From positions 5,694,501-5,758,500 of the forward strand of contig NZ_CP016634.1 of assembly GCF_002741075.1 (NCBI RefSeq): a stretch of 64,000 nucleotides of DNA. Reading direction: 5' to 3'. The DNA is from Pseudomonas putida. Its GTDB lineage: Bacteria; Pseudomonadota; Gammaproteobacteria; Pseudomonadales; Pseudomonadaceae. Every line of letters starts with the position of its first letter. The first letter of the stretch is position 1. Of the stretch, positions 42,131 through 51,662 are shown piece after piece. Both the position numbers and the translations under genes were made by a program. A model generated the notes under the pieces. The model worked only from the letters and a program-made list of their open reading frames with translations. It was not told the origin of the DNA and did no database searches.

Positions 42131-42997
42131 TCAGTCGTCGGTCGCCTTGATCGACTTGGGCGACAGGCGCAGGCTGCGCAAGCTGCGTTTCACGCTCTTG
42201 AGGTGGTTCACCAGGCTCGGCCCCCGGGCCATGGCCACGCCCATGGCCAGTACGTCGATCACGACCAGGTGAGCGATGCGAGAGGTCAGAGGGGTGTAGA
42301 TTTCGGTGTCTTCGTGCACGTCGATGGCCAGGTTGACGGTGGACAACTCGGCCAAGGGCGTCTGGCTCGGGCACAGGGTAATCAGGTTGGCGCCGCTTTC
42401 GCGCACCAGGTTGGCGGTGATCAACAGGTCCTTGGAACGGCCCGACTGGGAAATGCACACCGCTACGTCGCCAGGCTTGAGGGTCACCGCCGACATGGCC
42501 TGCATGTGCGGGTCGGAATACGCCGCGGCGCTGAGCAACAGACGGAAGAACTTGTGCTGGGCATCGGCAGCCACTGCGCCCGAGGCACCGAAACCATAGA
42601 ACTCCACACGCTGGGCCTGGGCCATGGCCGTCACCGCCTGTTGCAGGGCCTGAGGGTTGAGGTGCTCGCGCACTTCCATCAGGGTGTGCAGGGTGGTATC
42701 GAAAATCTTCAGGCTGTAATCGGCGACCGAGTCGTCTTCATGGATGGCGAACTGGCCAAAACTGGCGCCTGCGGCCAGGCTCTGGGCCAGCTTGAGCTTG
42801 AGATCCTGGAAGCCCGAGCAACCGATCGCGCGGCAGAAACGCACGATGGTCGGCTCGCTGATCCCCACGCTGTGGGCGAGGTCGGCCATTGAGCTGTGCA
42901 TGACGGCAGCCGGATCGAGCAGCACATGGTCGGCCACTTTCAGTTCCGATTTGCGCAGCAAATGGCGCGATTGGGCGATATGTTGCAACAGATTCAC
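42131..42997 (-). CDS. RpiR family transcriptional regulator (HexR-like)
   Basis: A 288-residue RpiR regulator: N-terminal HTH (SMADLAHSVGISEPTIVRFC, residues about 36-55) and a C-terminal SIS sugar-phosphate-binding domain (VEFYGFGASGAVAADAQHKF, GDVAVCISQSGRSKDLL). Such proteins sense sugar phosphates such as KDPG and control glucose catabolism. It is divergent from a zwf paralogue, with a perfect HexR-type palindrome in the shared gap, so it probably controls zwf and itself. The P. putida HexR proper is encoded elsewhere beside edd/zwf-1 (remembered); this would be a paralogue. Confidence 0.91.
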   Translation of the reverse strand: MNLLQHIAQSRHLLRKSELKVADHVLLDPAAVMHSSMADLAHSVGISEPTIVRFCRAIGCSGFQDLKLKLAQSLAAGASFGQFAIHEDDSVADYSLKIFDTTLHTLMEVREHLNPQALQQAVTAMAQAQRVEFYGFGASGAVAADAQHKFFRLLLSAAAYSDPHMQAMSAVTLKPGDVAVCISQSGRSKDLLITANLVRESGANLITLCPSQTPLAELSTVNLAIDVHEDTEIYTPLTSRIAHLVVIDVLAMGVAMARGPSLVNHLKSVKRSLRSLRLSPKSIKATDD

Positions 42998-43041
42998 AGG
43001 CTGGACTCGGTTATGATCGGCTGGCCGGGATGTAGCTTTCT

Positions 43042-43056
43042 TGTAGTTATACTACA
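43042..43056. promoter_or_regulatory. HexR/RpiR-type operator
   Basis: TGTAGTTATACTACA is a perfect inverted repeat (TGTAGT-TAT-ACTACA) and agrees with the TGTAAT/ATTACA-type HexR consensus. It lies in the divergent gap, 45 bases from the RpiR gene start and 45 from the zwf start. Confidence 0.82.
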
Positions 43057-43101
43057 TGACCAGCGACCCGCCCAGCTAAACCAATGTGGAGAGTGGTGGT
43101 T

Positions 43102-44544
43102 TTGACTATTCCTTGCGACATCCTGGTCTTCGGCGGTTCGGGCGATCTGGCCCTGCACAAGCTACTGCCGGCGCTCTACCACCTCTATCGCGAGGCTCGC
43201 CTGCACAATGCCGTGAGGATCATCGCCCTGGCGCGGCGCAACCTTCCCCGGGACGAATACCTCAAGCTCGCCGAACGCAACTGCCGAGCGCAGATCGCCC
43301 GCCAGGATTTCGACGAGGAGGTCTGGCGACGCTTCTGCGCGCGCCTGGACTACTTCGCCATGGATGCCTCGCAAAGCGCCGACTTCGTTCGCCTGGCACG
43401 CTATCTGGGCGAGCCTGGAGGCTTGGCGCGCATCTACTACCTGGCGACTGCGCCCAACCTGTTCGTGCCGATCGCCAACCATCTGCGCATCGCAGGCCTG
43501 GCCGACAGCGAGGCGCGGATCGTGCTGGAAAAACCCATCGGCCATTCACTCGAATCGGCCACGGCCATCAACGAGGCGATCGGCGCGGTGTTCGACGAGT
43601 CCCAGGTGTTTCGCATCGACCATTACCTGGGCAAGGAAACCGTGCAGAACCTCATGGCGCTGCGCTTTGCCAATGCCCTGCTGGAACCGGTATGGCGCAA
43701 TGGCCAGGTCGACCACGTGCAAATCAGCGTCTGCGAGACATTGGGCGTAGAAAACCGCGGCGCCTACTACGACCGTGCGGGCGCGACCCGGGACATGCTG
43801 CAGAACCATCTGCTGCAGCTGCTGTGCCTGGTGGCCATGGAGCCGCCGGCACAATTCGAGGCCGAGGCGGTGCGTGACGAAAAGGTGAAGATTCTGCGTG
43901 CTCTCAAGCCGATTAGCGGTCAAGACGTGCAGGACAAGACCGTGCGCGGGCAGTATGGCACCGGTCGGATCGGCGGCCAGGAAGTGCCGGCGTACTACTT
44001 CGAAAAGGACGTGGACAACGACAGCGACACCGAGACCTTCGTCGCGGTGCAGGCACAGATCGACAACTGGCGATGGGCTGGCGTGCCCTTCTACCTGCGT
44101 ACCGGCAAGCGCATGGCGCGGCGCTCCTCGCAGATCGTCATCCAGTTCAAGCCCGTACCTCACGAGCTGTTCAGTGGCGGGCAGGTCAACCAGTTGCTGA
44201 TCCAGCTGCAACCCGATGAACGCATCAGCCTGCGCATGATGACCAAGAGTCCGGGCAAAGGCATGCGCCTGGAGCCGGTGGAGCTGGACCTGAACCTAGC
44301 CCAGGTGTTCGGCCAGACCCGTCGCTGGGAAGCCTACGAACGGCTGCTGCTGGATGTGCTCGCGGGCGACTCGACGTTGTTCATGCGTCGCGACGAGGTC
44401 GAGGCTGCCTGGGCCTGGATCGACCCGATCCTGCAAGGCTGGGAGGAACACTTCCAGGCACCACGCCCCTACCCCGCCGGCAGCAACGGCCCGGAGCAGG
44501 CCAACAGCCTGCTGGCCCACCAGGGCAGGCATTGGCATAGCTGA
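43102..44544 (+). CDS. zwf: Glucose-6-phosphate 1-dehydrogenase
   Basis: Oxidises glucose-6-phosphate to 6-phosphogluconolactone with NAD(P)+, the entry of the Entner-Doudoroff and pentose phosphate routes. The 480-residue enzyme shows the dinucleotide site LVFGGSGDLALHKLLPALY, the active-site RIDHYLGKETVQNL, and PFYLRTGKRM. I choose a TTG start at 43102 (TIPCDILVF, GGAG ten bases upstream); an in-frame ATG at 43084 has no ribosome binding site. P. putida has several zwf paralogues; by position this is the third. It ends six bases before the opposite GGDEF-EAL gene. Confidence 0.95.
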   Translation: MTIPCDILVFGGSGDLALHKLLPALYHLYREARLHNAVRIIALARRNLPRDEYLKLAERNCRAQIARQDFDEEVWRRFCARLDYFAMDASQSADFVRLARYLGEPGGLARIYYLATAPNLFVPIANHLRIAGLADSEARIVLEKPIGHSLESATAINEAIGAVFDESQVFRIDHYLGKETVQNLMALRFANALLEPVWRNGQVDHVQISVCETLGVENRGAYYDRAGATRDMLQNHLLQLLCLVAMEPPAQFEAEAVRDEKVKILRALKPISGQDVQDKTVRGQYGTGRIGGQEVPAYYFEKDVDNDSDTETFVAVQAQIDNWRWAGVPFYLRTGKRMARRSSQIVIQFKPVPHELFSGGQVNQLLIQLQPDERISLRMMTKSPGKGMRLEPVELDLNLAQVFGQTRRWEAYERLLLDVLAGDSTLFMRRDEVEAAWAWIDPILQGWEEHFQAPRPYPAGSNGPEQANSLLAHQGRHWHS

Positions 44545-44550
44545 AAACGC

Positions 44551-47427
44551 TCAGGGCATCAGGATGCTGGGAGACTTCTCCAGCAAGGCCTCGAACGCCT
44601 GGGCATCCAACGGCCTGCTGATCAGGTAACCCTGCGCTTCATCGCATCCATGGTCGTGCAGGAACGCCAGTTGCTCCTGGGTTTCCACCCCTTCGGCCAC
44701 GACCTTCAGGCCCAGGCTCTTGGCCATGGCGATGATCGCGCGGATGATCGCCGCATCCTGACTGCCCTCCTGCAAGCCGCGAATGAACGCCTGGTCGATC
44801 TTCACATAGTCCACCGGGAAGCGCTTGAGGTAGCTCAGCGAAGAGTAGCCGGTGCCGAAGTCATCGATCGCCAGCTTGACCCCCAGCTCATGCAGTTGCT
44901 GGAACGTCGAGATGATGTGTTCGACGCTGTCGAGCAGCTGGCTTTCAGTCAGTTCCAGCTCCAGCAACTGCGGCGCAAGTCCCGTTTCTGCCAGCACCTG
45001 GCGCACCAGGCTGACGATCTTGCCCTGGCGCAGCTGATAGCCAGAGAGATTCACCGACACGCGCACGCTCATGCCCTGGCGACGCCATTCACAGGCCTGC
45101 CAGCACGCTTGACGCAAGACGAACTCGCCCATCGGCCCGATCAACCCAGTCTCTTCGGCAAGGCCGATGAAGTCGCCTGGCGGCACCATCCCCCACTGCG
45201 GGTGCTGCCAACGCACCAGCGCTTCGGCGGCAAGCAAGCGGCCGCTGTGCAGGCACAACTTGGGTTGGTAGTAGACCAGCAACTGGCCTTCATCGATGGC
45301 CTTGCGCAAGTGATTTTCCAGCTGCAGTCGCTCCAGCGTGCTGGCGCGCAGGCTTTCGGTGTAGAACTGGAAGTTGTCGCCGCCTAGATGCTTGGCATGC
45401 TGCTTGGCCATGTCAGCCTGGCTGAGCAACGCGTTGACGTCGAAACTGGGGTCTGACAGCAAACTGATGCCGACCGAGGCGCTGATCACCAGCTCATGCC
45501 CGCCCAGACGCTGCGGGACGCGAAGTTTGTCGAGCAGTCGGGTGGTTACTCGCACCAGGCTGGAAAGGTTGCTGTAGCCATCGAAAAGCACGACGAATTC
45601 ATCGCCGGACAGACGCGCCACGGTGTCCGCCTCGGGTACCGCGTTGGCGATACGCAAGGCCATCTTCTTCAATAGCTGATCGGCCAATTCGTGGCCAAGA
45701 CTTTCGTTGAGCAACTTGAAGCGGTCCAGATCGATGTGCAGCAACGCCAGGCTGCGTCCATTCACCCGAACCCGCTGTCCGGCCTCGTGCAGACGCAGGC
45801 GGAACAAGGCCCGGTTGGCCAGGCCGGTGAGATCGTCGTAGTGGGCCAAGTAGCGCAGCCGCTCCTCCGACTCCCGCCGTGCCGACAGGTCAGTGAAGAA
45901 GCCCACGATGTTGCTGATGTTACCCCGCGCGTCACGCACGCCATTGAGCTGCAACCACTGGGGGTAGAGCTCGCCGTTGCGGCGCGCCTCGACCAGCTCG
46001 CCCTGCCAGCGCCCCTGGTGCTCCAGGGCCTGGCTGATCGCCTGGCTGTGACGCCGGGCGTCGCGACTGCAGGGCAGCTCCAGGGCATTGCGCTGCAAAA
46101 GCTCTTCCCGGCCGAAGCCTGTGATCTGGCAAAACGCCTGGTTGACGGCCAGCAACCGGAAGCCCGCATCGAGGATCGCGATACCCTCACTGGCCGCTTC
46201 GAACACCGTCGCCGCCAGCCGCTGCTGTTCTTCCTGCTCTTTTTGCCCGGTGATGTCGCGCCGCGTGCCCAGCATGCGCAGGACACGGCCGTCGGCGGCG
46301 TGCTCCACGGCCCGGCCACGGTCTTCGATCCAGCGCCAGCCCCCTTGGGTGTGCCGAATGCGGTATTCGACCCGGTAGTCCTCGGTGCGGCCCTTGAGGT
46401 GTTCGACCAGTGTTCTGCGCAGCAACGGCAGATCGTCCGGGTGCAGGCGCGGCTTGAGGTCAGCGCGTACCGAACGGACCTGCTCGGGGTCCAGGCCGAA
46501 CAACGCGTGCAACTGCGTGTGATGGACCTCATCGGTGAGCAGGTTCCAATCCCACAGCCCCAGCTCACTGGCTTCCAACGCCAGGGCCAAGCGCTGTTCG
46601 CTCTTGCCCAGGGCCTGGTTGGCCAGATCCAGCTCGTGACTGCGCTGGAGCACGCGTTGCTCCAACCCAGCCTGGGCCTGGCGTAGTTGCTCTTCGGCAT
46701 GACGACGCTGACGTACTTCGGCGAGCAACGCTTGGTTCAGTTGCTCCCCGCGCTGCTGGGCGCTCTGCAGGTGTTCGATCAGTGCCTGGTTCTGGAAACG
46801 ACGCAACAAGCTGCGCTCGATCAGACGGTTCACCTGCCAGGCCACCACCATCAAGGCCCCCAGCAGAATCAAGCCGAGCCAGCCCCAGCCGCGCTGAGCG
46901 CCGGCGTCGAAGTAGAACAGGAACACAATCGGCGGCAGCAGACAGGGCAAGGCAAAACTGAGAAACGCCGACAGGCTCACGGCATAGGCGACACTGGCCG
47001 ACAACGTCGCCGCCCCCAGCAGCCCGAACACCCAAGCCTGCTGCACGAAATCATCCACCGGCACCAGGGCGATCGCCGCGCAGGCCAAGGTCAGGCCGCT
47101 GAAGGCAGAGCCGGACAGGAACATGTGCTGCCAGGACGCCTTGGCCTGGCGTGCCGGCGTCGCCGCATCGAAGGCCGCGACCTGGATCACCCGCAGGGCC
47201 ACCAGCGCCAACAGCCAGGCCAGCCACACACTGACCAGCAGATAGCGCTCAGGGCTCCACAGCAGCCAGGCGCACAGCAGGCCATTGATCAGCATCAGCA
47301 GGGTGGGCAGCAATGAGCCCTGATAGAGGAGACGGGTGCGCTCAATGGAGAGCTGGGTCGCAAATTGCCTGCGCACACTCCTTACCGTCTCCGGCGATGC
47401 TCCGATCGCCGCGAAATCCTGGGTCAT
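44551..47427 (-). CDS. Membrane GGDEF-EAL protein with PAS domains
   Basis: A 958-residue c-di-GMP signalling protein. Residues about 25-220 hold six or so membrane segments; a coiled coil follows (RQRRHAEEQLRQAQAGLEQR), then two PAS/PAC regions (about 285-400 and 410-525), GGDEF (about 530-690) and EAL (about 700-950). The GGDEF site reads RLSGDEF, a variant often still active. The EAL domain has EALVRWQHP, DDFGTGYSSL, YVKID and VAEGVET, so phosphodiesterase activity is expected. The sensed signal is unknown. The start at 47427 (MTQDFAAIG) avoids a longer frame without support. Tail-to-tail with zwf. Confidence 0.93.
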   Translation of the reverse strand: MTQDFAAIGASPETVRSVRRQFATQLSIERTRLLYQGSLLPTLLMLINGLLCAWLLWSPERYLLVSVWLAWLLALVALRVIQVAAFDAATPARQAKASWQHMFLSGSAFSGLTLACAAIALVPVDDFVQQAWVFGLLGAATLSASVAYAVSLSAFLSFALPCLLPPIVFLFYFDAGAQRGWGWLGLILLGALMVVAWQVNRLIERSLLRRFQNQALIEHLQSAQQRGEQLNQALLAEVRQRRHAEEQLRQAQAGLEQRVLQRSHELDLANQALGKSEQRLALALEASELGLWDWNLLTDEVHHTQLHALFGLDPEQVRSVRADLKPRLHPDDLPLLRRTLVEHLKGRTEDYRVEYRIRHTQGGWRWIEDRGRAVEHAADGRVLRMLGTRRDITGQKEQEEQQRLAATVFEAASEGIAILDAGFRLLAVNQAFCQITGFGREELLQRNALELPCSRDARRHSQAISQALEHQGRWQGELVEARRNGELYPQWLQLNGVRDARGNISNIVGFFTDLSARRESEERLRYLAHYDDLTGLANRALFRLRLHEAGQRVRVNGRSLALLHIDLDRFKLLNESLGHELADQLLKKMALRIANAVPEADTVARLSGDEFVVLFDGYSNLSSLVRVTTRLLDKLRVPQRLGGHELVISASVGISLLSDPSFDVNALLSQADMAKQHAKHLGGDNFQFYTESLRASTLERLQLENHLRKAIDEGQLLVYYQPKLCLHSGRLLAAEALVRWQHPQWGMVPPGDFIGLAEETGLIGPMGEFVLRQACWQACEWRRQGMSVRVSVNLSGYQLRQGKIVSLVRQVLAETGLAPQLLELELTESQLLDSVEHIISTFQQLHELGVKLAIDDFGTGYSSLSYLKRFPVDYVKIDQAFIRGLQEGSQDAAIIRAIIAMAKSLGLKVVAEGVETQEQLAFLHDHGCDEAQGYLISRPLDAQAFEALLEKSPSILMP

Positions 47428-47668
47428 AGGGTCGTGTTCTTGTTGTGTTTTTGTATTGGCAGACCGCAAAAGTGCAGGGAGCATACACAAGCCAAGGCCT
47501 GGGCCAAACTGCTCTGCATCATGTTTTCAAAAATACCTGCGCTCATTTACCCAGACCGCTCAAGAACAGGCCTCTCCCCAAGAGAGCCGATGAACGGTCT
47601 GACACGGCCCGCAAGATTTCTCCTGGGGTCGTTTGCCCCTGCCCCCTGCGCGGCCCTAGAATGGCCGG

Positions 47669-49852
47669 ATGCGCAATGATGACCTCTCCCTCCTGCTGAA
47701 CTCCCTCAACGATGCCCAACGCCAGGCCGTAGCGGCCCCGCTGGGGCGTCAATTGGTGCTTGCCGGCGCTGGCTCGGGCAAGACCCGCGTGCTGGTGCAT
47801 CGTATCGCCTGGCTGATCCAGGTCGAACAGGCCTCCCCACACTCGATCCTGTCGGTGACCTTCACCAACAAGGCCGCGGCGGAAATGCGCCAGCGGATCG
47901 AGCAATTGCTGGGCATCAACCCGGCCGGCATGTGGGTAGGCACCTTCCACGGCCTGGCTCACCGCCTGCTACGCGCCCATTGGCAGGAAGCCCGCTTGGT
48001 GCAGAACTTCCAGATCCTGGACAGCGACGACCAGCAGCGGCTGATCAAACGGGTAATCCGCGAGCTCGGCCTCGACGAGCAGCGCTGGCCGGCCCGCCAG
48101 GCCCAATGGTTCATCAATGGCCAGAAAGACGAAGGCCTGCGCCCACAACATATCCAGGCCGGCGGCGACCTGTTCCTGGGCACCATGCGCAGCATCTACG
48201 AAGCCTACGAACAGGCCTGCGAGCGCGCCGGTGTCATCGACTTTTCCGAACTGCTGCTACGCGCCCTGGACCTGTGGCGCGACCACCCTGGCCTGCTCGA
48301 ACACTACCAGCGGCGCTTCCGCCACCTGCTGGTGGACGAGTTCCAAGACACCAACGCCGTGCAGTACGCCTGGCTGCGTCTACTCGCCGCGGGTGGCAGC
48401 AGCCTGATGGCGGTAGGTGATGATGACCAGTCGATCTACGGCTGGCGCGGCGCCAAGATCGAGAACATTCACCAGTACACCGCCGACTTCCCCGACGCCG
48501 AGCTGATTCGCCTGGAGCAAAACTACCGTTCTACCGGTGGCATCCTCAAGGCGGCCAATGCCCTGATCGCCAACAACAGCGGGCGCCTGGGCAAAGAGCT
48601 GTGGACCGACATGGGCGAAGGCGAACCGCTGACCCTCTATGCCGCCTACAACGAGCATGACGAAGCGCGCTACGTGGTGGAAACCATCGAGAGCTTCATC
48701 AAGCAGGGCAACGCCCGCAGCGACGTGGCCATTTTGTATCGCTCCAACGCCCAGTCGCGGGTGCTCGAAGAAGCCCTGCTGCGTGAACGCATTCCCTATC
48801 GGATCTACGGCGGCCAACGCTTCTTCGAGCGCGCCGAGATCAAAAACGCCATGGCCTACCTGCGTCTGCTCGAAGGCCGCGGCAATGATGCTGCTCTGGA
48901 GCGGGTGATCAACGTGCCACCGCGCGGCATCGGCGAAAAGACCGTCGAGGCGATCCGCGAACATGCCCGACACAGCCAACTGTCGATGTGGGAAGCCATG
49001 TGCCAGCTGTTAGCGGGCAAAGCACTCAAAGGCCGTGCCGCCAGCGCCCTGGGCGCCTTCATCGAGTTGATGGAAAACCTGGCGGCCAAGGTCCTGGAAA
49101 TGCCGCTGCACCTGATGACCCAGACCGTCATCGAGCAGTCCGGCCTGATCCTCTATCACCAGGAAGAAAAAGGCGAAAAAGGCCAGGCACGGGTAGAAAA
49201 CCTCGAGGAACTGGTCAGCGCGGCGCGCAACTTCGAGACCAGCGAGGACGACGCCGACCTGTCACCGCTCTCCGCCTTCCTGGGTCACGCCTCGCTGGAG
49301 GCTGGCGACGCCCAAGCCGACGAGCACGAGGACAGCATCCAGCTGATGACACTGCACAGTGCCAAGGGTTTGGAGTTCCCCTACGTGTTCCTGGTGGGCA
49401 TGGAAGAAGGCCTGTTCCCCCACAAGATGAGCCTGGAAGAACCCGGCCGTCTGGAGGAAGAGCGTCGCTTGGCCTACGTGGGCATCACCCGGGCCATGCG
49501 CCAACTGATCATGACCTACGCCGAGACCCGCCGCCTGTATGGCAGCGAGACCTACAACAAGGTGTCGCGTTTCGTACGGGAGATTCCGGCAGGACTGGTT
49601 CAGGAAGTGCGCTTGTCCAATTCGGTCAGCCGTCCTTTCGGTGGCAGTCAGAACCAGGCGAGCAGCCTGTTCGCCAATGCCAGCATCCCTCAGACCGCGT
49701 TCGCCCTAGGCCAGCGCGTACAGCACTCGGTGTTCGGCGAAGGTGTGATCCTCAATTTCGAAGGTTCCGGCGCCCAGGCTCGGGTGCAGGTCAACTTCGC
49801 CGAAGGCAGCAAGTGGCTGATGCTGGGGTATGCCAAGCTGGAAGCGATCTGA
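47669..49852 (+). CDS. uvrD: DNA helicase II (UvrD)
   Basis: 3'-5' SF1A helicase used in nucleotide excision repair and methyl-directed mismatch repair. The 727-residue protein carries all SF1 motifs: Q motif with LNDAQRQAV, Walker A LAGAGSGKT, DEFQDTNAVQY (motif II), GDDDQSIYGWRGA (III), LEQNYRST (IV), MTLHSAKGLEFPYVF (V) and YVGITRAM (VI). The C-terminal Tudor-like region (VFGEGVILNFEGSGAQARVQ) is the RNA-polymerase-interacting domain. It is preceded by a 241-bp gap shared with the divergent GGDEF-EAL gene, in which I see no clear operator. Confidence 0.97.
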   Translation: MRNDDLSLLLNSLNDAQRQAVAAPLGRQLVLAGAGSGKTRVLVHRIAWLIQVEQASPHSILSVTFTNKAAAEMRQRIEQLLGINPAGMWVGTFHGLAHRLLRAHWQEARLVQNFQILDSDDQQRLIKRVIRELGLDEQRWPARQAQWFINGQKDEGLRPQHIQAGGDLFLGTMRSIYEAYEQACERAGVIDFSELLLRALDLWRDHPGLLEHYQRRFRHLLVDEFQDTNAVQYAWLRLLAAGGSSLMAVGDDDQSIYGWRGAKIENIHQYTADFPDAELIRLEQNYRSTGGILKAANALIANNSGRLGKELWTDMGEGEPLTLYAAYNEHDEARYVVETIESFIKQGNARSDVAILYRSNAQSRVLEEALLRERIPYRIYGGQRFFERAEIKNAMAYLRLLEGRGNDAALERVINVPPRGIGEKTVEAIREHARHSQLSMWEAMCQLLAGKALKGRAASALGAFIELMENLAAKVLEMPLHLMTQTVIEQSGLILYHQEEKGEKGQARVENLEELVSAARNFETSEDDADLSPLSAFLGHASLEAGDAQADEHEDSIQLMTLHSAKGLEFPYVFLVGMEEGLFPHKMSLEEPGRLEEERRLAYVGITRAMRQLIMTYAETRRLYGSETYNKVSRFVREIPAGLVQEVRLSNSVSRPFGGSQNQASSLFANASIPQTAFALGQRVQHSVFGEGVILNFEGSGAQARVQVNFAEGSKWLMLGYAKLEAI

Positions 49853-50123
49853 GGCCCACAGGCGCTGGATCCCTCCGAGAGCAACAGGTTGCGTACAACC
49901 TGTTCGGGAATGGGGCCGCTGAGCGGCCTCTCGCGGGCTTCCACAGGTTACGTGCCGCCCTTCCAGCCGACTCTTACAGATGTTGACGAATGGTCCCACA
50001 CCCCAATCAGGCGTGTCTCAGACCGCTCAGGCAAAAGCTGGAAACATTATGGCGCTGGTCATGTCTCCTACAACATGTGCAACATGACGCGCGTGCAATC
50101 CACCCACAGGGGATATCCCATCT
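49853..50123. other. 271-bp gap between uvrD and the Tim44-domain gene
   Basis: Contains a hairpin with 9-bp perfect arms AACAGGTTG / CAACCTGTT and CGTA loop (49883-49904) just past uvrD, a faint REP remnant near 49930, and a CAACATGTGCAACATG direct repeat near 50070. GGAAACATTATGGCG (near 50040) may hold a -10 for the next gene. No gene seen. Confidence 0.5.
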
Positions 50124-50972
50124 ATGCAACGTTTTCTTAGCATCGTACTGGCGCTGTGCGTCGGCCTGACGCTGAGCCTGGATGCCAACGCCAAGCGTTT
50201 CGGCGGCGGCAAGAGTTCGGGCTCCGCGCCTATCCACCAGACCCGCCAGGCTGCGCCAACCACCCCAGCCGCCGCGCCGACCGCTCCTGGCCGCGCACCG
50301 GCCGCCGCCAGCGGTGCTTCGCGCTGGCTGGGCCCTCTGGCCGGTATCGCCGCTGGCGGTCTGCTGGCCTCCATGTTCATGGGCGACGGCTTCCAGGGCA
50401 TGCAGATCTTCGACTTCCTGATCATGGGCCTGATCGCCTTCCTGGTGTTCCGCTTCATCGCAGCTCGCCGCCGCCAGCAGCAGCCGCAGATGGCCGGCGC
50501 CGGTCATGCGCCGTACCAGCGTGAAACCCATGCCCAACCGGCCCAGCCATCGGTCTTCGGTGGCGCTTCGGCAACTGCCGCCGCTCCGGTCATCAATGCC
50601 CCGGCCTGGTTCAACGAGCAAAGCTTCCTGTCCGCTGCCCGCACCCACTTCATGTCGCTGCAGCAGCACTGGGATGCCAACGAAATGGACAAGATCGCCG
50701 AGTTCGTCACCCCGCAGATGCTCGAGTTCCTCAAGCGCGAGCGTGCCGACCTGGGGGATGGCTTCCAGTCCACCTATATCGACAACCTCGATGTGCAGCT
50801 CGAAGGTGTCGACGACCGTGCCGACAAGACTGTCGCCACCCTGACCTTCCACGGTGTATCGAAGACCTCGCGCTTCGATCAGGGCGAAGCCTTCAGCGAA
50901 AGCTGGCACATGGAGCGTGCCCAGGGCGAAAACCAGCCTTGGCTGCTCGCCGGTATCCGCCAGAACGGCTGA
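50124..50972 (+). CDS. Tim44-like domain membrane protein
   Basis: A 282-residue protein with a signal peptide or first membrane segment (MQRFLSIVLALCVGLTLSLD), a Gly/Ser/Pro/Ala-rich stretch (about residues 25-65), a hydrophobic region (about 68-112; LGPLAGIAAGGLLASMFMGD, IFDFLIMGLIAFLVFRFI), a basic RRRQQQPQ patch, and a C-terminal Tim44-like domain (about 155-282; NEQSFLSAARTHFMSLQQ). In mitochondria Tim44 is an import-motor anchor; in bacteria the domain's role is not established. The gene follows its own promoter and ends in a strong terminator. Confidence 0.9.
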   Translation: MQRFLSIVLALCVGLTLSLDANAKRFGGGKSSGSAPIHQTRQAAPTTPAAAPTAPGRAPAAASGASRWLGPLAGIAAGGLLASMFMGDGFQGMQIFDFLIMGLIAFLVFRFIAARRRQQQPQMAGAGHAPYQRETHAQPAQPSVFGGASATAAAPVINAPAWFNEQSFLSAARTHFMSLQQHWDANEMDKIAEFVTPQMLEFLKRERADLGDGFQSTYIDNLDVQLEGVDDRADKTVATLTFHGVSKTSRFDQGEAFSESWHMERAQGENQPWLLAGIRQNG

Positions 50973-50988
50973 TCCACCCGCTGCACAC

Positions 50989-51015
50989 AAAACCCCGGGC
51001 TTGCCCGGGGTTTTT
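50989..51015 (+). terminator. Rho-independent terminator after the Tim44-domain gene
   Basis: AAACCCCGGGC-TT-GCCCGGGGTTTTT: a strong 9-11-bp GC stem with a U-tract, 16 bases past the stop. Confidence 0.93.
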
Positions 51016-51083
51016 GCTTTTGGCAGAGCGGGCTACTAGGGTATAAACCGCAGCGTTGTCATCAAGGCCAGAGGATGTAAGCC

Positions 51084-51491
51084 GTGGAAGAAGTGATCGA
51101 TCAGCTCCGTGAAGCCAATGAACCCGTACCGGTACCGCTGGAATTGCCGGACGAGGACCTGTTGGTAGAGATCGAGGAAGAATTGCTGATCAACATGCCG
51201 TTCGGCCTGCGCGAATTCCTGCTGACGGTCAGCGATGTGGTCTATGGCAGCCTGGAGCCGGTAACCGTCACCGATCCTCAATCCCACACCTACCTGCCCG
51301 ACGTTGCCGCCAACGCCTGGGACGCCGGCGTGCCACGCGACCTGGTCCCGCTCTGCCAGGACGGCGACAACTACTATTGTGTCGAAGAGGACGGCACCGT
51401 GGTGCTGTGGGACGCCGAGGAAGAAGCGATCGGCGAAGACAACTGGGAAACCGTCTGGCACTGGGTCCGGGACGTGTGGCTGGAAAGCTGA
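51084..51491 (+). CDS. SMI1/KNR4 family protein
   Basis: A 135-residue, very acidic protein (many Glu/Asp; VPVPLELPDEDLLVEIEEEL) with the SMI1/KNR4 (SUKH) core: PFGLREFLLTVSDVVYGSLE followed by a WDAGVPRDLVPLCQDGDNYYC segment and a C-terminal DNWETVWHWVRDVWLES. Many SUKH proteins are immunity proteins to toxins, but no toxin gene is next to this one, so a housekeeping role is likely; function is unknown. The start is a GTG with AGAGGA eight bases upstream. It faces the CPA2 antiporter gene tail to tail across 171 bp without visible features. Confidence 0.88.
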   Translation: MEEVIDQLREANEPVPVPLELPDEDLLVEIEEELLINMPFGLREFLLTVSDVVYGSLEPVTVTDPQSHTYLPDVAANAWDAGVPRDLVPLCQDGDNYYCVEEDGTVVLWDAEEEAIGEDNWETVWHWVRDVWLES

Positions 51492-51662
51492 GTCACTCGG
51501 CTCACAAAAGTCCCTGCCTGGTGCAATAGGATTTTCTGCGCCCCAAAGGTGGCTCATGGCCACTACTCAACGTAGAATCCCCAGGTGTTCTGCGCCTGGC
51601 GGCGGCGTTACCGTTCTATCCCCTCGGACTGCGGCGTCGCCTTGCGCAGAGTGCGCAAGCCC

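Noticed and set aside
43084..43101. ATG start for zwf at 43084
   Set aside because: No ribosome binding site upstream; GGAG lies between it and the TTG at 43102, which matches the family start.
49929..49950. REP-like fragment after uvrD
   Set aside because: Only CTCGCGGGCTTCCACAGG remains; the palindrome is lost, so I do not call it a REP.
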